Assembly: GCA_009801015.1 (NCBI GenBank) | Contig: VHZZ01000232.1 | Location: forward strand, 65,925 to 129,924 | DNA: 64,000 nucleotides | Origin: Silene noctiflora | Lineage: Eukaryota; Streptophyta; Magnoliopsida; Caryophyllales; Caryophyllaceae | Direction of reading: 5' to 3' | Shown: positions 11,256-23,941 of the stretch, piece after piece | How the letters are laid out: each line of letters begins with the position of its first letter | Numbering within the stretch: the stretch's first letter is position 1 | The notes under the pieces: model-generated | Databases searched by the model: none | What the model was told of the DNA's origin: nothing | What the model saw: the letters and a program-made list of their open reading frames with translations, nothing else | Program-made: the position numbers and the translations under genes

Positions 11256-12025
11256 CCCTCCAATTCTGAAAGAGGTATACCTGAATGAATAAGCAATAAT
11301 TGAACAACCCTCTATCCAAATTACCAAATACACTAGAAGCAATCATGTAAATATACCAGAATTTATATACCAGTAAACTCCTACTAATAATACTTTTAAT
11401 TATTATACTCCCATGACAAAACCATATAAATCAAACAACTAATTAGGAATTAGTAATTAGAAATTGCAATGATAATAGTAAGGGAGGTAGAATTGTTTTA
11501 CCTTTGAACAGTTGACTCAAATCCAAAATAGTAACTGGAAATCAAGTTGTTAATTTGATAGATAGAATAGATGGATATGAATTGTGTAATTATGTTAGAA
11601 ATACAAGGCACAAAGTCAAAATCAAACAAATTTTGATCAACGAATGGCTTCAAGTTGAAGGGCTTTGTTCAGCCGCAACCACAAGGAAATGAGAGGAAAG
11701 GGGAGTTGTGTTGCCAGACACTTTCTCTCATTTTTAATCACACCGTATTACAGAACACTTCAACATCCATTATTATATTTATTCATTTTTTCATTAAACT
11801 CATTATTCTACTCCTACTTAATAGCGCCCATTTATATTCACTAGTATGTTTAATTGTCAAGTTAATACAATCAGACCTGTATTTATATAGTACATGGACA
11901 TCAGCTTTTCACTAACAATTACTACAGACTCACCTCGGACTCCATATATTATCAGTCAGACTCGCCTCAAACTTTCTATTTCACTTTTTTGATCTACTCA
12001 TTAGATAATTTCCTTTGAAAATGGT

Positions 12026-12157
12026 GCCAAGACTCACCCAAAGTTTTTAAGTTGAGTCTTGGACTTTGTTAAAACTTTGGTAAATTATTGGTAATCTTGA
12101 GTAAGTCTTGTTTTAAGACTTATCAAAGTCTTATTTCAAGACTACCAATAATCTTAC
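12026..12157. repeat. Foldback MITE-like repeat, copy A
   Basis: ATTATTGGTAATCTT at 12084-12098 is the inverted match of AAGACTACCAATAAT at 12138-12152, and inside these AAGTCTT pairs with AAGACTT. A similar sequence occurs at about 42900-43001, including GACTTTGTTAA, ATTATTGGTAGTCTT and TTAAGACTTACCAAAGT. No target duplication was identified. Confidence 0.5.
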
Positions 12158-12795
12158 CCGGAATAAGTTCAGATCATTCAGCGGGGGGGAAAGAGTCAAT
12201 AAAATCTCATTCCAAAGAGCTTTCCTCGAAAACAAATGATACACTCCGTAGTATTTACTACTCCGTATTTAAGGAGATGTATGGATGGAATAGTACGAGT
12301 ATTTAAGAAGCAACGCTTATGGTTAGAGTGGTTTTCAAGTTTAATTTCAGTGTTTTCTTCAAGAGGGTCCTGCCATCAAATCAAATGCTCCATACTAAAA
12401 CAAACAATAACTTGCATTCCCCTTATTGAATTGAAGTATTAAAAAAAAAACTTGTTCATACATCAACTGCATAAAGTCGGCTAAATGGACTTGTATACAG
12501 TAAAAGCCAACGGATCAGAAAAGAATGAACACATTAATTTGCATCTATACACTGGTACACTGGTTAGCGAATCTGCTCAGCTGTTACTTGGATCTCTTGA
12601 CTCCCTATACCTGCTGTCATAACAAAAGGTTAAATGCACAATGAACGAAAGCCAACAACTCAACTCGATGATGATGATGATGATGATGATCTCGGTCATC
12701 TGCAATGGCAGCCACTAGCCAGTTCAGAAAGTGGCCTTGTTTTTGTTGAACAAACATACTATTCCCAAAACATTGTTGCCATGGAAAATGGCCTC

Positions 12796-15700
12796 TCAGG
12801 CTTTAACATATTCTTTCACAACTGTAGCGAACATCACTTTCAGGCGATCTTGCCAGTTTGAGAGAATGTTTTTGGAGGTCTTTTTCTGATGTCTGCTGCT
12901 TTTCAACCAAGCAATCCCAAACATTACTTTCACAGTACAACCCTTTGATCTTTCTTCAATCTGGTACTTGAGGTGAAGCTGCAAGATGCACATACATAGA
13001 TGCAGTATGTTAGCAAGGACATGACATACTAAGTTTAAGAACGTAATGGTCAAATCCCAAACAATAATGCATACATTGAAATAATCGCCTAGTGGAACTC
13101 CATGGAGTGTCAAAACCTCATCAATGAGCCAACCATTCTTATCAGGAAAGACAGATTTTTGTTGTGTGCTGGTCACTTCTCCTGTATATCTGGATACATG
13201 CTTATCAAATTTGTAGCATATTTGCCTCACAGATACATCAGTCTTGTCTAGTTCCCAGGAAGTGCAAGAATAGTCAACGCATCCAGTTCTCTCCATAACT
13301 CTCGATTCAATTTCACCTCCACTGAAAAGCTCCATCAGGAAGTTCGCCTGGAGTAGGCATCAATAAAATAGAAGTTCAGAAAATCATGGACACATTGAGA
13401 AGAGTCAGAAGACTACAAAACTATTCCTGTAGGGGGGAAGGGGGTGGGTGTAATGCTCCATAGTCCATACTATATCTTCTACAAAGAAAATACCTTCATT
13501 TTTGAAGGAGGGTAAATGCATTTCCTCTGAAATTATGATACGAAGTACCCAAAAACGTTGTTTTTATTTGTGTTCGGCCAAAAATGCAATTGACTGGTCT
13601 ACTGCTCCATAGCAAAGAAAATTTTTTGAATGACAATTCAATACGAAAAATGACTGTCTGCCAGTCTATCACTGGAATCTAAGAGTTTCAAAAATATCAG
13701 ACACAACCCCTTTCAAAACTTTTCAGAATGGACAAAGGAAATAACAAAACATTAGGAGCAAGCTTGTGATTAATTTCCGCTGGTAATTATAAGTAAAACA
13801 ACGTTTCTTGAAATGCTTACCGTATGAGACAAATCCTTTGGTATGGATAATGAGGATGCCACTATAAATGCAGACATATGTTTCGATTGAGTTTTTTTGT
13901 TGGAAGGTACCGGACATTTTCACAAGTTTGCACAGTACCTAACATTTTATTTTTGCGGACATGTTTTCTATTGAGTTTTTTTTAGAAGGTTACCAGACAT
14001 TTACATGAGTTCGCACATAGGTACTTGACATTTTATTTTTGCACAAAGGTACCTAAGTTTTTATTTCGGAAGTTAACAAGGACCAACATTTTCCCAAAAG
14101 ACAATGAGAGAAAGNGGGGGGGGGGGGGGGGGGGGAGGAAGAAGAAGGCTCACAGGAACTGAAAGAGCAGACGAGTAAACCTCAGACAGACTAACATCTT
14201 CGACGCCCACAAATGTTCCACTTTCCTCTGTCTGAAGACTTGTGGTCTCCAAATCTTCTTCAACAATCTTTACCTTCTGCTCAGGGCTCAATGATCTCGC
14301 CCTCCAAAGGGCCATAATTGTTCTGCATCAAAAATATCAGCAAATATATAACACCACTCCAAGCGGCAACAACAAAATACACATTATATGACATATCTGA
14401 AGTGACCAGTGAATGTCTACAATCACATACTGTAATAATAATGTAGTCATGTATACTGTTTGACAATATTGATAAGTAACAGAGAAAGATGAGGCTCTAA
14501 ATAAAGTAAAATATATGCCATGTAGTTTGAAAGGCAAGAGATGCACCAAAGGCATGATAGACAGCCCATGGCGACGGGATGCAAGAGTAAAGTATGTGTC
14601 ATGCACACGAGGCACTCTTTCTGTTGGATGAAATACTTGTTTGTGGGATAACATTTTGCGCAACAACGCTCCGTTTGGTTTTAAATTTTAAAGAGGGCTA
14701 ACATATAAAAAAAGATAAGTAAATGCTACAAATAAAGGTGCAAGAGAAGAGTAGAATAAACAAGCTAGGAGAAATTTGAAGTAAATAGCTATGTTACTCA
14801 CACTCGCCGACACATATAGGGAGCCACATGATGGTGATTGTTGTCCAGTGTCCAACAACAACAACAATAGCCAATGCTTACGGACTCCGGCAAATAGTAG
14901 GGTACGTGGGGGTTGATTTAAGCCAACCCATAATGATAATCGTGTATGGAATTGCTTCCAATGACTGCTTTTTTTTATGTAGACATAGACGCGACTTGTT
15001 TGTAAAATATCAAAAATATCCGAACTAAACACCATAATGTCGTGTCATTCGAATAAGTTACTTGTGCGAATTGATTTGCGATACAGTAGGTGACTTGGTG
15101 AATCCGGTAACCTGGTCAAAAACATCATTATCATTATCTAAGTATCTCAAATACCTCCGCTTATGGACATGTAAGAGGGTTAGCTGTAGTGCTATACATA
15201 CGAAACTCTTGTGTTGAAAACAAAGGAGACTGTTCTTAAAGGACTCGCGATGAAAAGTGCATAGATATGCATTGATTGAATTTATATCACATCATTTATA
15301 GCGTAGATAGTTGAATGAGCCATTTTGCTATATAAATCATATTCTAAAACCAAATAATAGCGAGTATTTGGCTCCATGGAAGTCGAAATTAAATTGATAC
15401 AAAACTAGTGTAAATCCCGTGCATAAATACACGGTTTTTTTAGATCGGCCCGTGCATAAATGCACGGTTTTTTTAGATCGGAATATTAAAGAGCTTAGCA
15501 AATAAAAATGATAAAATTTAAAGCGAATTTAAATATTTACACACTATGGATAATAGATATCAAGTTAAAGTGTAAGAATATATATTTATTCGTAAGTTTA
15601 TAGTATTAGAAGTTAAAGCTCTCTGTGAATATCTTTTATAAACAATGTTAACTAAAATTACGTAAAACATTTAGCGGAGAATATATGAATTTTCAGATTT

Positions 15701-18700
15701 ATAAATTTAGATTAAATATATTATTACAAAATGATTTATACGAAATGCTATTAATTATGGAGTAGCGATTTGTTGTAAATGCAATATGTTTCATAGGTAG
15801 ACTATATAAATCAGATGTAAGGCCAACTAATGAAAATTGGTTTGTAGCCCATTATTCGTAGGTGGTTTTTAATCCAAAAAAAAGGCTCAATTATGAAAAA
15901 TATTGCTTAGGCGGGAAAACTAAGAGAATCTTTTATTCTCTTAGTAGTAGGGGAGATTACAAATATAACAAGTATTAACAATAAGAACAAATAGATGGCA
16001 CTAACCAACATAGGAGAAGAAAATTTGTAGGAAGGTACGATGAATACACATTACTCAATGTTACCTGTGTGCCATGGTGAAAGAAACAAATGAATGAAAG
16101 TAAAATTTCAGCCTCCCTTCTTCATCCTGATTCCTTGCACCATGCTTTGCATCTAAACCTTTTCCTTTACGAAGAGTGATGACAACGATCGGACTCCCCA
16201 TTGAAGAAAGATTAGCAGAAGCCACTTGAATGTCTTCTATGTCCTCCCAGAGAAAAAAGAACTTAGTTTTATGTCCAAACAGATTTGCGTGGAATCCTAT
16301 CACTCTTGCTGATAGAAAAAGTCGACCCTGTAGCATCAGATGCAATTTTAAGTTGGATTACAAAAGATTGTATTCATATGCCAGTAGAGGATAAAACATC
16401 AAAAGAAATTTTTGAAATTGTCTTAGTTTAGAACTCCCTCCATTCAAATCCAAATTAACCATGATGTCATAGCATGAATATTACAAAAAACATGTCCGTA
16501 GTTAACCTAAATTTGCGTGGGTATACTAATAACTTCTTGACTTCACTAACCTCATACCCCACCACCATTGAACTCCCCCACTACAACCACCTAATGACCC
16601 ACCACCACCATTGAACTCCCCCACTACAACCACCTAATGACCCACCACCACCACCACCACCACGAACCCTCTACCTGACGGACCCACCATCACCACGACT
16701 CACAAGTCAAAACGCCTAACAGACCTTACCACCACCACCCATGAACACACCACCTTTGAACTCACCACTACTATAAAGAAGAGAATGACGAGGGAGGAGT
16801 TGACATGACCAGATCTGGTCGGATGAGGGTCGAGGAATGAAGGATAAGGGCTGACAGTGGATTTCTACAGGATGTTGGTGGTGGGTCCAGTCTGTGGCAA
16901 GTCAAGTGTGTTGGGCTCTGAGGTGGTGTTGAGACGGACTGCTCAATGGTGATATTGAGATCGACTCGTATGGGGATGGGTCTAGTGGGGTCATTGACTC
17001 ATTGGGTCTGGCTGGATCCGTGGGCTGGTGGATCTGGTAGTGTCACTGGTCTGGTGGCATGGGTAGTCGGTCTGATAGGATCTAACTGGGTGAGTTGTGA
17101 CTCTTGTGAGTCTGCAGGGCGAGGAGTGAGGGCCGAGGGGTAGGGAGTAGAGGGTCAAAGTGGTGGATGTTGGTGATGAGCCGAGGTGTGAGGTGGTTGG
17201 TGAGTTGAGGAGGGAGGTAGGTGGTTGCATAATGGGGTATGTGGGTTAAGGTTTATTTTAGTCTAAAGTGGGGTGAGTTAAAATATTAATACAAGTTAAT
17301 GTGATGTTTTCGCCAAAAAAAGGAAATGGGTAAGATGGATTTTAATGGACAAAAAAGGAAATTGGGTACGCTGGATTTGTATGGGGGAGAGTATATCACA
17401 CAAAATAAGAAGGTATTACACCTGAAGTGGCATCTTGCGTTTCAGATGGCAAGTGAAGTCATTGATCAGAAATTCTTCAGCTGGAAGGCAAAATAACTTC
17501 TGAAAAGCTGAATTTGTCTGAGGAGATCGCTGATTTATCTGTGCAGATAATTTGTGCGCAAATCAAAAAGAGCATACCCGAAATTCAGAAACATGTACAC
17601 AGTGATGATGTTAAGGAAACAAGATATGATGTCAATACGATGTGATTAATATTACCCTTTTTCCGACTTTCTCTTCCATTTTTGCAAGATATTCCCCAAC
17701 AGCATTGCCACCTCGTGAGTTATCCAAAAAAATCCTCAATCGTAACTTTGACTGCCATGCCTGTGCAAGCTTCCCCTGAAGAGGAACCCATATGTCAGAG
17801 AGCTCTGATATGTTGGCCTTGAGAAAATTTATTTCAGCATGTCCTAAGGAGGTTGCTTCATCAAAAGGCCCATCAAAATCAAATACTTCTACTTCAAGCA
17901 CCGATGGGGGATCATCCATAGCGTCAAACTCGAAAATTTCTGCATTTTTGCACAAGACAATGAAACATAGTCAAATCTATGAAAATTAGATTCATCCTTA
18001 ATAAGAACAGCATACAGAGGCAACCAATGATATACTAGGCAAGGCTATAGAAGGAAATATTACCGCTCCATTGAGGATCCAGCTTCTGGAACTTAATTGA
18101 GCTGGTTCTAGTTCTCCCATTGCAAGTAAAGACTACATATGGATCAGAGAAACCACTTGAGTCGACAGCTGCTAGGTTGCTTCCCTCAATCAATGCAACA
18201 GTTAGTAACCATCCATCTCCTTGAGCTTTAATTCCATGATCACTGCCTACAATCAAAGCATACAGAAGAATCACTCAGTGGAATAAAAGAGAATGGATCA
18301 CATAGCAAAATCCTAATCCAAGAGTAGAGAAGTCGACTAAAAGGAGCAATTAAAGTTTATCAATTTTGACATACTTCCATGTTTAATTCAAAATTTTGAC
18401 AAATGGATTTTTGTTTGAGTGACTTAGTTGTTTAACAATGCATAAAGATAACACATACAACATGAGAAAAAGCCACAAATAACTAGATGGATACAGGCAC
18501 ACAACATGGTCTAAACTTTAGAGAGAACTTCAGAAGGGGAGTTTCATCGCCCTAGAAAAATATCAGGATAAAAAAGTATCAGCATTACACCATTACCCTT
18601 CTGCGTTCTTGCCTGCATGAAGCGTGCAACCAACTCAAAAATTCTCTTGGCCTGAAGAACCAATACAGCAGAAACAACGACCTCTCCAATTGAATCAGGC

Positions 18701-20136
18701 AAGTCGAGTCCCACGAATTCCAGACCTTGAACAGTGCTTGGTGCCGCCTTCCAAATATGAGAAAGAGTGTAAACTACGATAATAATGGTCGATACAACAG
18801 TGAAATTAGCAAAGTATTGGACAAACAGCTTCCAGTCTGACTGTTGTTCGGCTTGCAAAGTTGCTAAAAGCTGATCCTTTTCAGAAGCAGTTCCCTTGAC
18901 ATCAACAGGCTTGACATGCTGAGATAAAACAGTGGAGAACTGGTCAAAGTTGTCCTTAAGAGGTTGTCGTGCTCCGTTCTCAATCATTCCCTTCATCATA
19001 GTGCTTTGCACAAAATTCATTCGCCATGATATCACCAAGCGAGAAGATTGTTCTCCTGATGGTAACTCGGGGCCAGGCGTGATACAGTAGAGAATTTCAA
19101 CCCTGAAGGTGTTTCCATACATGACATCTGGAGTGGCAATACTGACAAAAACTGCAAAGGACTTTCCATCTGCCAGTAAGTAGGACTGGTCCTCAAAAGC
19201 CTTGACAGCCTTAAGTAATTTAGAGGGCGGGGTGATGTATGTATTCTGTCTTTTCAAACTTTGATTATCAAAGGTCCATTGACCAAAATGAGGATCTGTC
19301 TTGGATTGAGCCTCGGTTAGAGCAAGAGGAAATGCAGAATCAGGTGAGAAAAGCAATGCATTGAGTTGAGTGGTGGTGATCAAGTAGTGCTGGTCGAGAA
19401 GCACGCCTGCAGGTAAGTTAGTCGGGAGGTCAGTTTGTTGATGGGTGGCCTCCATAGTGTTGAGCATCTCATCAAAGGAAGCAGAAGTAGGCGGGTGCTC
19501 ATCAGACATGTGTTCAGTGAGATCGGAATTAAGGGGTTCAAAGATGGCATCGGATTTAGGGACATTGGTGGCAGAAGATGAAGTGGGGGAATCGGTAGCG
19601 TAGTCAGCAGTAAAATTAGTATTAGGCAAGTCCTTGAAAGAGCCATTTTGGGAAAGATATATGTGAAGGCAGATATCACCTATAATTAAGAAACAAAAAG
19701 AATGTTGAAGAGAAAGCAGGTAGAAAAGTAGGAAAGATATTAGATATTAGATATTAGATATTAGATATTAGATATTAGAGTACATACCAGAGTCCTTGGG
19801 TTTGGACTTGTTGGTCTTGGGGAGGAGAGGATACCAGGAAGTAGGGAGGGACTTATCGGGAGAATCAAAAACACGAGAAACGGGAAGCTTGACCTGACCG
19901 ATGAAATCATCATTGAAGTACTTATCCTCATCCAAAACAGAAATGAGGAGCTCCTCGCTCAAGTCATCAACACGGAAATAGAAATGGTCTCCCCAGTAAG
20001 GGTTTAAGCACTTCTTAATAACCTTACTTCTAAACCTCTGTTTCCCTAATTGTAATCTAACATAAGGGTCGCTCAAGCCGTTTAGATCCATTGCAGGTAT
20101 ATTCCGAGCTTCGATAACCCGAACCACCAGTTTCAT
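12796..20136 (-). CDS. C2-VASt-C2-GRAM-VASt domain protein (At1g03370-like), 9 exons
   Basis: Exons in order: 19788-20136, 18597-19679, 18064-18246, 17656-17939, 17422-17538, 16065-16327, 14154-14322, 13075-13347, 12796-12978; about 967 residues and every junction keeps frame. Domain order: C2 (residues 1-105, MKLVVRVIEARNIPAMDLNG with Ca-binding-type Asp residues), VASt-type lipid-transfer fold (about 215-365), hydrophobic segment (about 405-430, TIIIVVYTLSHIW), second C2 (about 485-590, SDPYVVFTCNG), GRAM (about 650-730, LFGHKTKFFFLWEDIEDIQV) and second VASt (about 795-950, TSTQQKSVFPDKNGWL). This is the plan of Arabidopsis At1g03370/At5g50170. The domains indicate a membrane-contact or lipid-binding role; the cellular function is not known to me. 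Introns 5 and 6 hold MITE and Helitron insertions. Confidence 0.93.
14115..14135. other. Poly-G run with one ambiguous base (assembly soft spot)
   Basis: An N at 14115 is followed by about 20 Gs, lying just inside the intron after the exon 7 donor of the C2-GRAM gene. The run length is probably not reliable, but it does not touch coding sequence. Confidence 0.8.
15405..15956 (-). mobile_element. Non-autonomous Helitron (552 bp) in C2-GRAM intron 6
   Basis: Read on the minus strand, the element starts with TCTCCCCTACTACTAAGAG at 15956 and ends in CTAG at 15405, sitting between A and T as Helitrons do. Just before the CTAG is a hairpin, CCGTGTATTTATGCACGG-like. This terminal hairpin block is present twice: about 33 bp, CCGTGCATAAATACACGG then TTTTTTTAGATCGG, repeated at 15418-15480 on the plus strand. 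There is no Rep/helicase ORF. Confidence 0.75.
16433..17392. mobile_element. Stowaway-like MITE, expanded, in C2-GRAM intron 5
   Basis: The left end reads ACTCCCTCCATTCAAATCCA; the right end, inverted, reads ACTCTCCCCCATACAAATCCA-like. This matches the CTCCCTCC-type termini of Stowaway elements, with a plausible but imperfect TA duplication. At about 960 bp it is long for this class. Its interior is rich in ACC/TGG repeats, including a ~45-bp direct repeat around 16563-16660. The GC-rich open frames at 16946-17230 belong to it and are not genes. Confidence 0.45.
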
Positions 20137-21118
20137 CGCCGCTAACAGCTATCTAGCTGGTATAACAATAAATACTCGGAATGTATTATGTATTATGTAT
20201 TATGTATTATGTATTATGATTGAACATACAAGTATACAATAGTACAATACAAATATACAATACAATTATTACAAGGTCAACCAGAAACCCTAGGATAGAA
20301 TGATAGATGGAAAGAATACATACAGAGATTGTATGTGCGATTGGAATGCCAAGGGAGAATAGAACCTGAATCAATGGAGATTTGATTTGAGTAGTCGAAC
20401 AAGTCGTATATCAAACTTGCAGAGATGATGACTTGCATTTCCACGTCTTTTTGGATTTTTGACTTTTTCTACTAAACATTTCCTTTCCTTTCCTTTTCTT
20501 ACTCAAATCCGCGTTCCTGTAGTACTTCTTCTCACTTCTTACTTCTCACACTCTTCCTTTTCACCCACACTTTAACAATAAACTTTCTTCCCACTAATTC
20601 ACTTTGGGACTCAACTATTTATTTCACTAAATATTTAATTGAAATATTTAATATCAATAGCTATATATAGATAGGACAACGATAACATCACATCTGATTT
20701 TGTTAATGCCACGAAAATATAGTGTATTCAATTTTATTGATTTCACATTTTGCTTGAGAAATTTGTGGTATATGTTTTCTTTTCGTGGAAACTGGAAATA
20801 TATGTTCCCTATAGAGATGGTAAAATTGACGGCCAGTCGGTTACCCAGTAATGAGGCAGCTTATTATGTTTGGTTGCGACTAATGTAGTTTTGGAATTTG
20901 TCTAATATACCCCAAAAAAAAAGGTTCATTTGACTTGAACCAAATAACCTGATCGACGCACAAACTAAGTATCCAAGTTTGACCGGTAAGTTTGTAACAC
21001 GAATTGACCCGCCCGATACTACTCGCCAAATGTTTTTTGGCGGAAAAACATTTAAAGATGTGTTAATCTTTATTATACACGGGATTGTGAAGAATAAAAA
21101 AGGTTGGTCCTAATTTGT
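20137..21118. promoter_or_regulatory. Divergent promoter region, C2-GRAM (-) and PGLP2 (+)
   Basis: About 1 kb separates the start codons of two divergently transcribed genes. Short tandem tracts (TATTATG repeats at about 20185-20215, and TAGATAT repeats nearby inside the first intron) are visible. The pyrimidine-rich part at 20440-20600 is probably promoter or leader of the minus-strand gene. No specific factor site is claimed. Confidence 0.4.
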
Positions 21119-23196
21119 ATGGTTATTGAGCAGAGAAGCAGCAGCGTAAGATTGAAGATGAGAGATGGGGAGAGTGAGCGTCTTGGAGCAGAAAGCGCGG
21201 GTTGTGTGTTGGAATCAGTGGACGCATTTGTGTTTGACTGCGACGGAGTTATTTGGAAGGGAGACCAACTGATCGATGGCGTATCAGAGACGCTTAACTT
21301 CCTGCGTTCTAAATCCAAATCACTCGTCTTTGTCACCAACAATTCCACCAAATCACGAGCTCAATATGCCGCTAAGTTTCTTTCTCTCGGCATTTCTGTT
21401 TCCCAGGTTTCCTCCCCTTTTTTCTTTCTTTCTTACTTTTAATTAATTAATTAATTAATTGAAAATGGACTCAATCAATCAATCAAATCAATCAAGGGAC
21501 GGGGATCGAGTACTGATTGTCAAAGTATGTTGTTGTTGTTGTTGCCCAGGATGAGATATTCTCCTCCTCTTTCGCTGCGGCTATGTATCTCAAGTCCATT
21601 CAGTTTCCCCCTCAGAATAAGGTTTCTTTCATTCATCCACTCCTACTCCCTCCTTATCAATGTATCAATGTATCAATGTATCAATGTATCATACCTCATA
21701 CTCATGCCTATCCATCCTTTATTAGGTTTATGTTATTGGCGGGGAAGGAATTTTGGAGGAGCTCCACCTAGCTGGTTTTACACCCCTCGGCGGCCCTGTA
21801 TCTTTCTTTTTTCCTACAAGTATTACCGATTACTTCATTTCCCACTTACTTTGTTACTTATACTCATCTCACTCCTAAATAAATTTATATAGGACGATGC
21901 CAAAAAGACTGTCGAACTTAAGGAAAACCGCTTCTTTCATCATGACAAGACTGTAATTACTCTCCCATCCAACCTATATTTTCATTTAATTTAATTTAAC
22001 TTTTCACATCTTATTAATTCCATTACAGGTTGGAGCTGTTGTGGTCGGACTCGACCAGTACATTAATCTCTATAAACTTCAGTAAGATTATCAACGTTGC
22101 TTATTGTCTTTCTTTCTCAACCTTCTGTCCTATCTCCATATTCTCTTATTTCAATTTCTCTCTTCACCAATAGGTATGCAACCCTCTGCATTCGTGAAAA
22201 TCCAGGATGCCTTTTTATTGCTACCAACCGTGATGCTGTCGGCAATATGACTTCCTTACAAGAGTGGCCTGGTTTTGTTTTACTCACCCATGCCTTTCTT
22301 CAATTTTTCTTCTGCTGTATCATGTAAGCCAATTATTTTCATACTCCTTATTCCTTAATCCTTATCGGATATTTTTTGGCTTTGGATGGTAGGTGCTGGA
22401 TGTATGGTTGCTGCTGTGTGTGGCTCTACTGAGAAAGAACCTATTGTGGTTGGAAAACCTTCAACCTTTTTGATGGACTTCTTACTAAAGAAGTAAGTAC
22501 TGCGGTCCGTCGTTTTCATTGATTAAGTGAATGTACCAACAAAGTTAAGTTAGTTTGCGTTAATCTTGTATCGCTTTTTCTCTCCTTTTTTCTTTCCTAT
22601 ACAATGGATAAACAATTAAGTATCATATCTCACAAGGCATGAGAGGAAAACTTCATCCAACAAACTTATTCATAGAAGTTTTTGATGTAACTCCAAAACT
22701 CGGTAAATTCCACCCCTCCGAAAGCATTATATGATTATATGTTTGTTTCCTGAACTTTAGTAAGTTCTTTTCAATGGATATTTAATGATTTTTTTTTTTT
22801 TTTGAAAGGTAGATGTCTCTTTTCTGTACCAATTTCTGTTATTGGAGTGCCTATTTATGATTGTGGAATTGTCCATGTGGATCTTTCAGGTTTAATATTG
22901 ATACCTCCAGAATGTGCATGATTGGCGATAGATTGGACACGGATATTCTATTTGGACAGAGGGCTGGTTGCAAAACACTTCTTGTACTTTCAGGTAGTGT
23001 GCAGGTCTAACCATCCTTTTGGAAAACGAGTTGGGTCTATTAGGTTCCTGACATGATTAGTTGTTGCTTCTAATACTCATGGACTATGGCTGCAGGTGTA
23101 ACAACACTAGGTACGCTGCAGGACCAAGCAAACAACATCATTCCAGACTATTACACAGACAAGGTCTCGGACCTGTTGGAACTTCTGGGACCATAG
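21119..23196 (+). CDS. PGLP2: 2-phosphoglycolate phosphatase, cytosolic PGLP2-like, 9 exons
   Basis: Exons: 21119-21406, 21550-21621, 21726-21797, 21893-21952, 22029-22081, 22174-22271, 22393-22492, 22890-22993, 23096-23196; about 315 residues with all junctions in frame. HAD motifs are in order: [10 protein letters not shown] (nucleophile and acid/base Asp), [21 protein letters not shown] (Lys), and [10 protein letters not shown] (metal-binding Asp pair). The capping region contains [13 protein letters not shown] and [16 protein letters not shown], as in plant phosphoglycolate phosphatases. There is no obvious chloroplast transit peptide, so it resembles the cytosolic PGLP2 and not the photorespiratory plastid PGLP1. 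An in-frame ATG at 21158 is an alternative start; the first ATG was chosen. Confidence 0.92.
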
Positions 23197-23938
23197 TCCA
23201 GCGTTTTCTAAAGCCATGTTCTTCATTCAACACATCTGGACGTTTATGATTAGCTACTGGAGCGTCAGAATGGGTGTGTGAACTAATTTCCATAACTCGT
23301 GAACCACACGATTCTTCTCAAAGATATGTTTTCGAACATAGAAATGAGGCACACAATGATCATGCCTAAGATATTGTCACCACTTTTTCCTAATTTACTT
23401 GTCTTCATTCCTAAATATTCATAAAATCACATTGTGTCTCATATGTGATGTCCGTATTCTTAATGAGGTAACACCAGGTTGATCAGTAGATCATAGATGT
23501 CAGGTTATTACTTATTAGTGAAAACAATGACTTTGAAAAGTTAGGAAGTGGATGCTGGCAACTGGCAAGTGATATGTTGCCCTTTCCAGCAAGAAAAACT
23601 AAGAAGTGTGTGGCGTTTGAGTGTTTTAGAGTATGTACGTAGCACTATGGATGATGTTAGCGTAGAGGGTCTTTAGGATTTGTTTGGAGGGAAAGGGTGG
23701 AGGAGGAGAGAGGTGATCTCCCTAGCAAATGGGATCCTAGACATTTCCTTATCTCCATTGCTAATCAGGGGGTGAGGTTTTAGTTGAGGAAAAAACAGAA
23801 GGGTCTAGACTCTAGATTGGAGAAGTGAAGAATAGAGAGTTGATTTTGGGCCATAGTTGGAGGCCCTTGATTTTTGTGTAATGAAATGCATCCATTGATA
23901 AGTAATGAAAAGAGGAAAGGAAAGAGAGATGGAGAGAA
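23197..23938. other. PGLP2 3' flank
   Basis: No gene is seen. It contains the 3' UTR of PGLP2 followed by purine-rich DNA (about 23680-23940) without a coherent reading frame. Confidence 0.5.
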
Positions 23939-23941
23939 TTA

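Larger units (their letters stand above)
10715..12795. other. NET4 5' UTR/promoter and C2-GRAM 3' flank
   Basis: No protein gene is supported here. The NET4 leader probably continues through a 5' UTR intron: acceptor TAG near 10775 and donor AAG|GTAAAAC at 11501 on the minus strand. Further right lie a (CCTAAAT)n tract at 11214-11255, a foldback repeat at about 12026-12157 and a GAT microsatellite at 12667-12690. The region 12490-12795 is the likely 3' UTR of the C2-GRAM gene. Confidence 0.45.

Noticed and set aside
16946-17230. GC-rich open frames on both strands
   Set aside because: They arise from TGG/ACC-rich DNA within an intron-borne MITE-like element.
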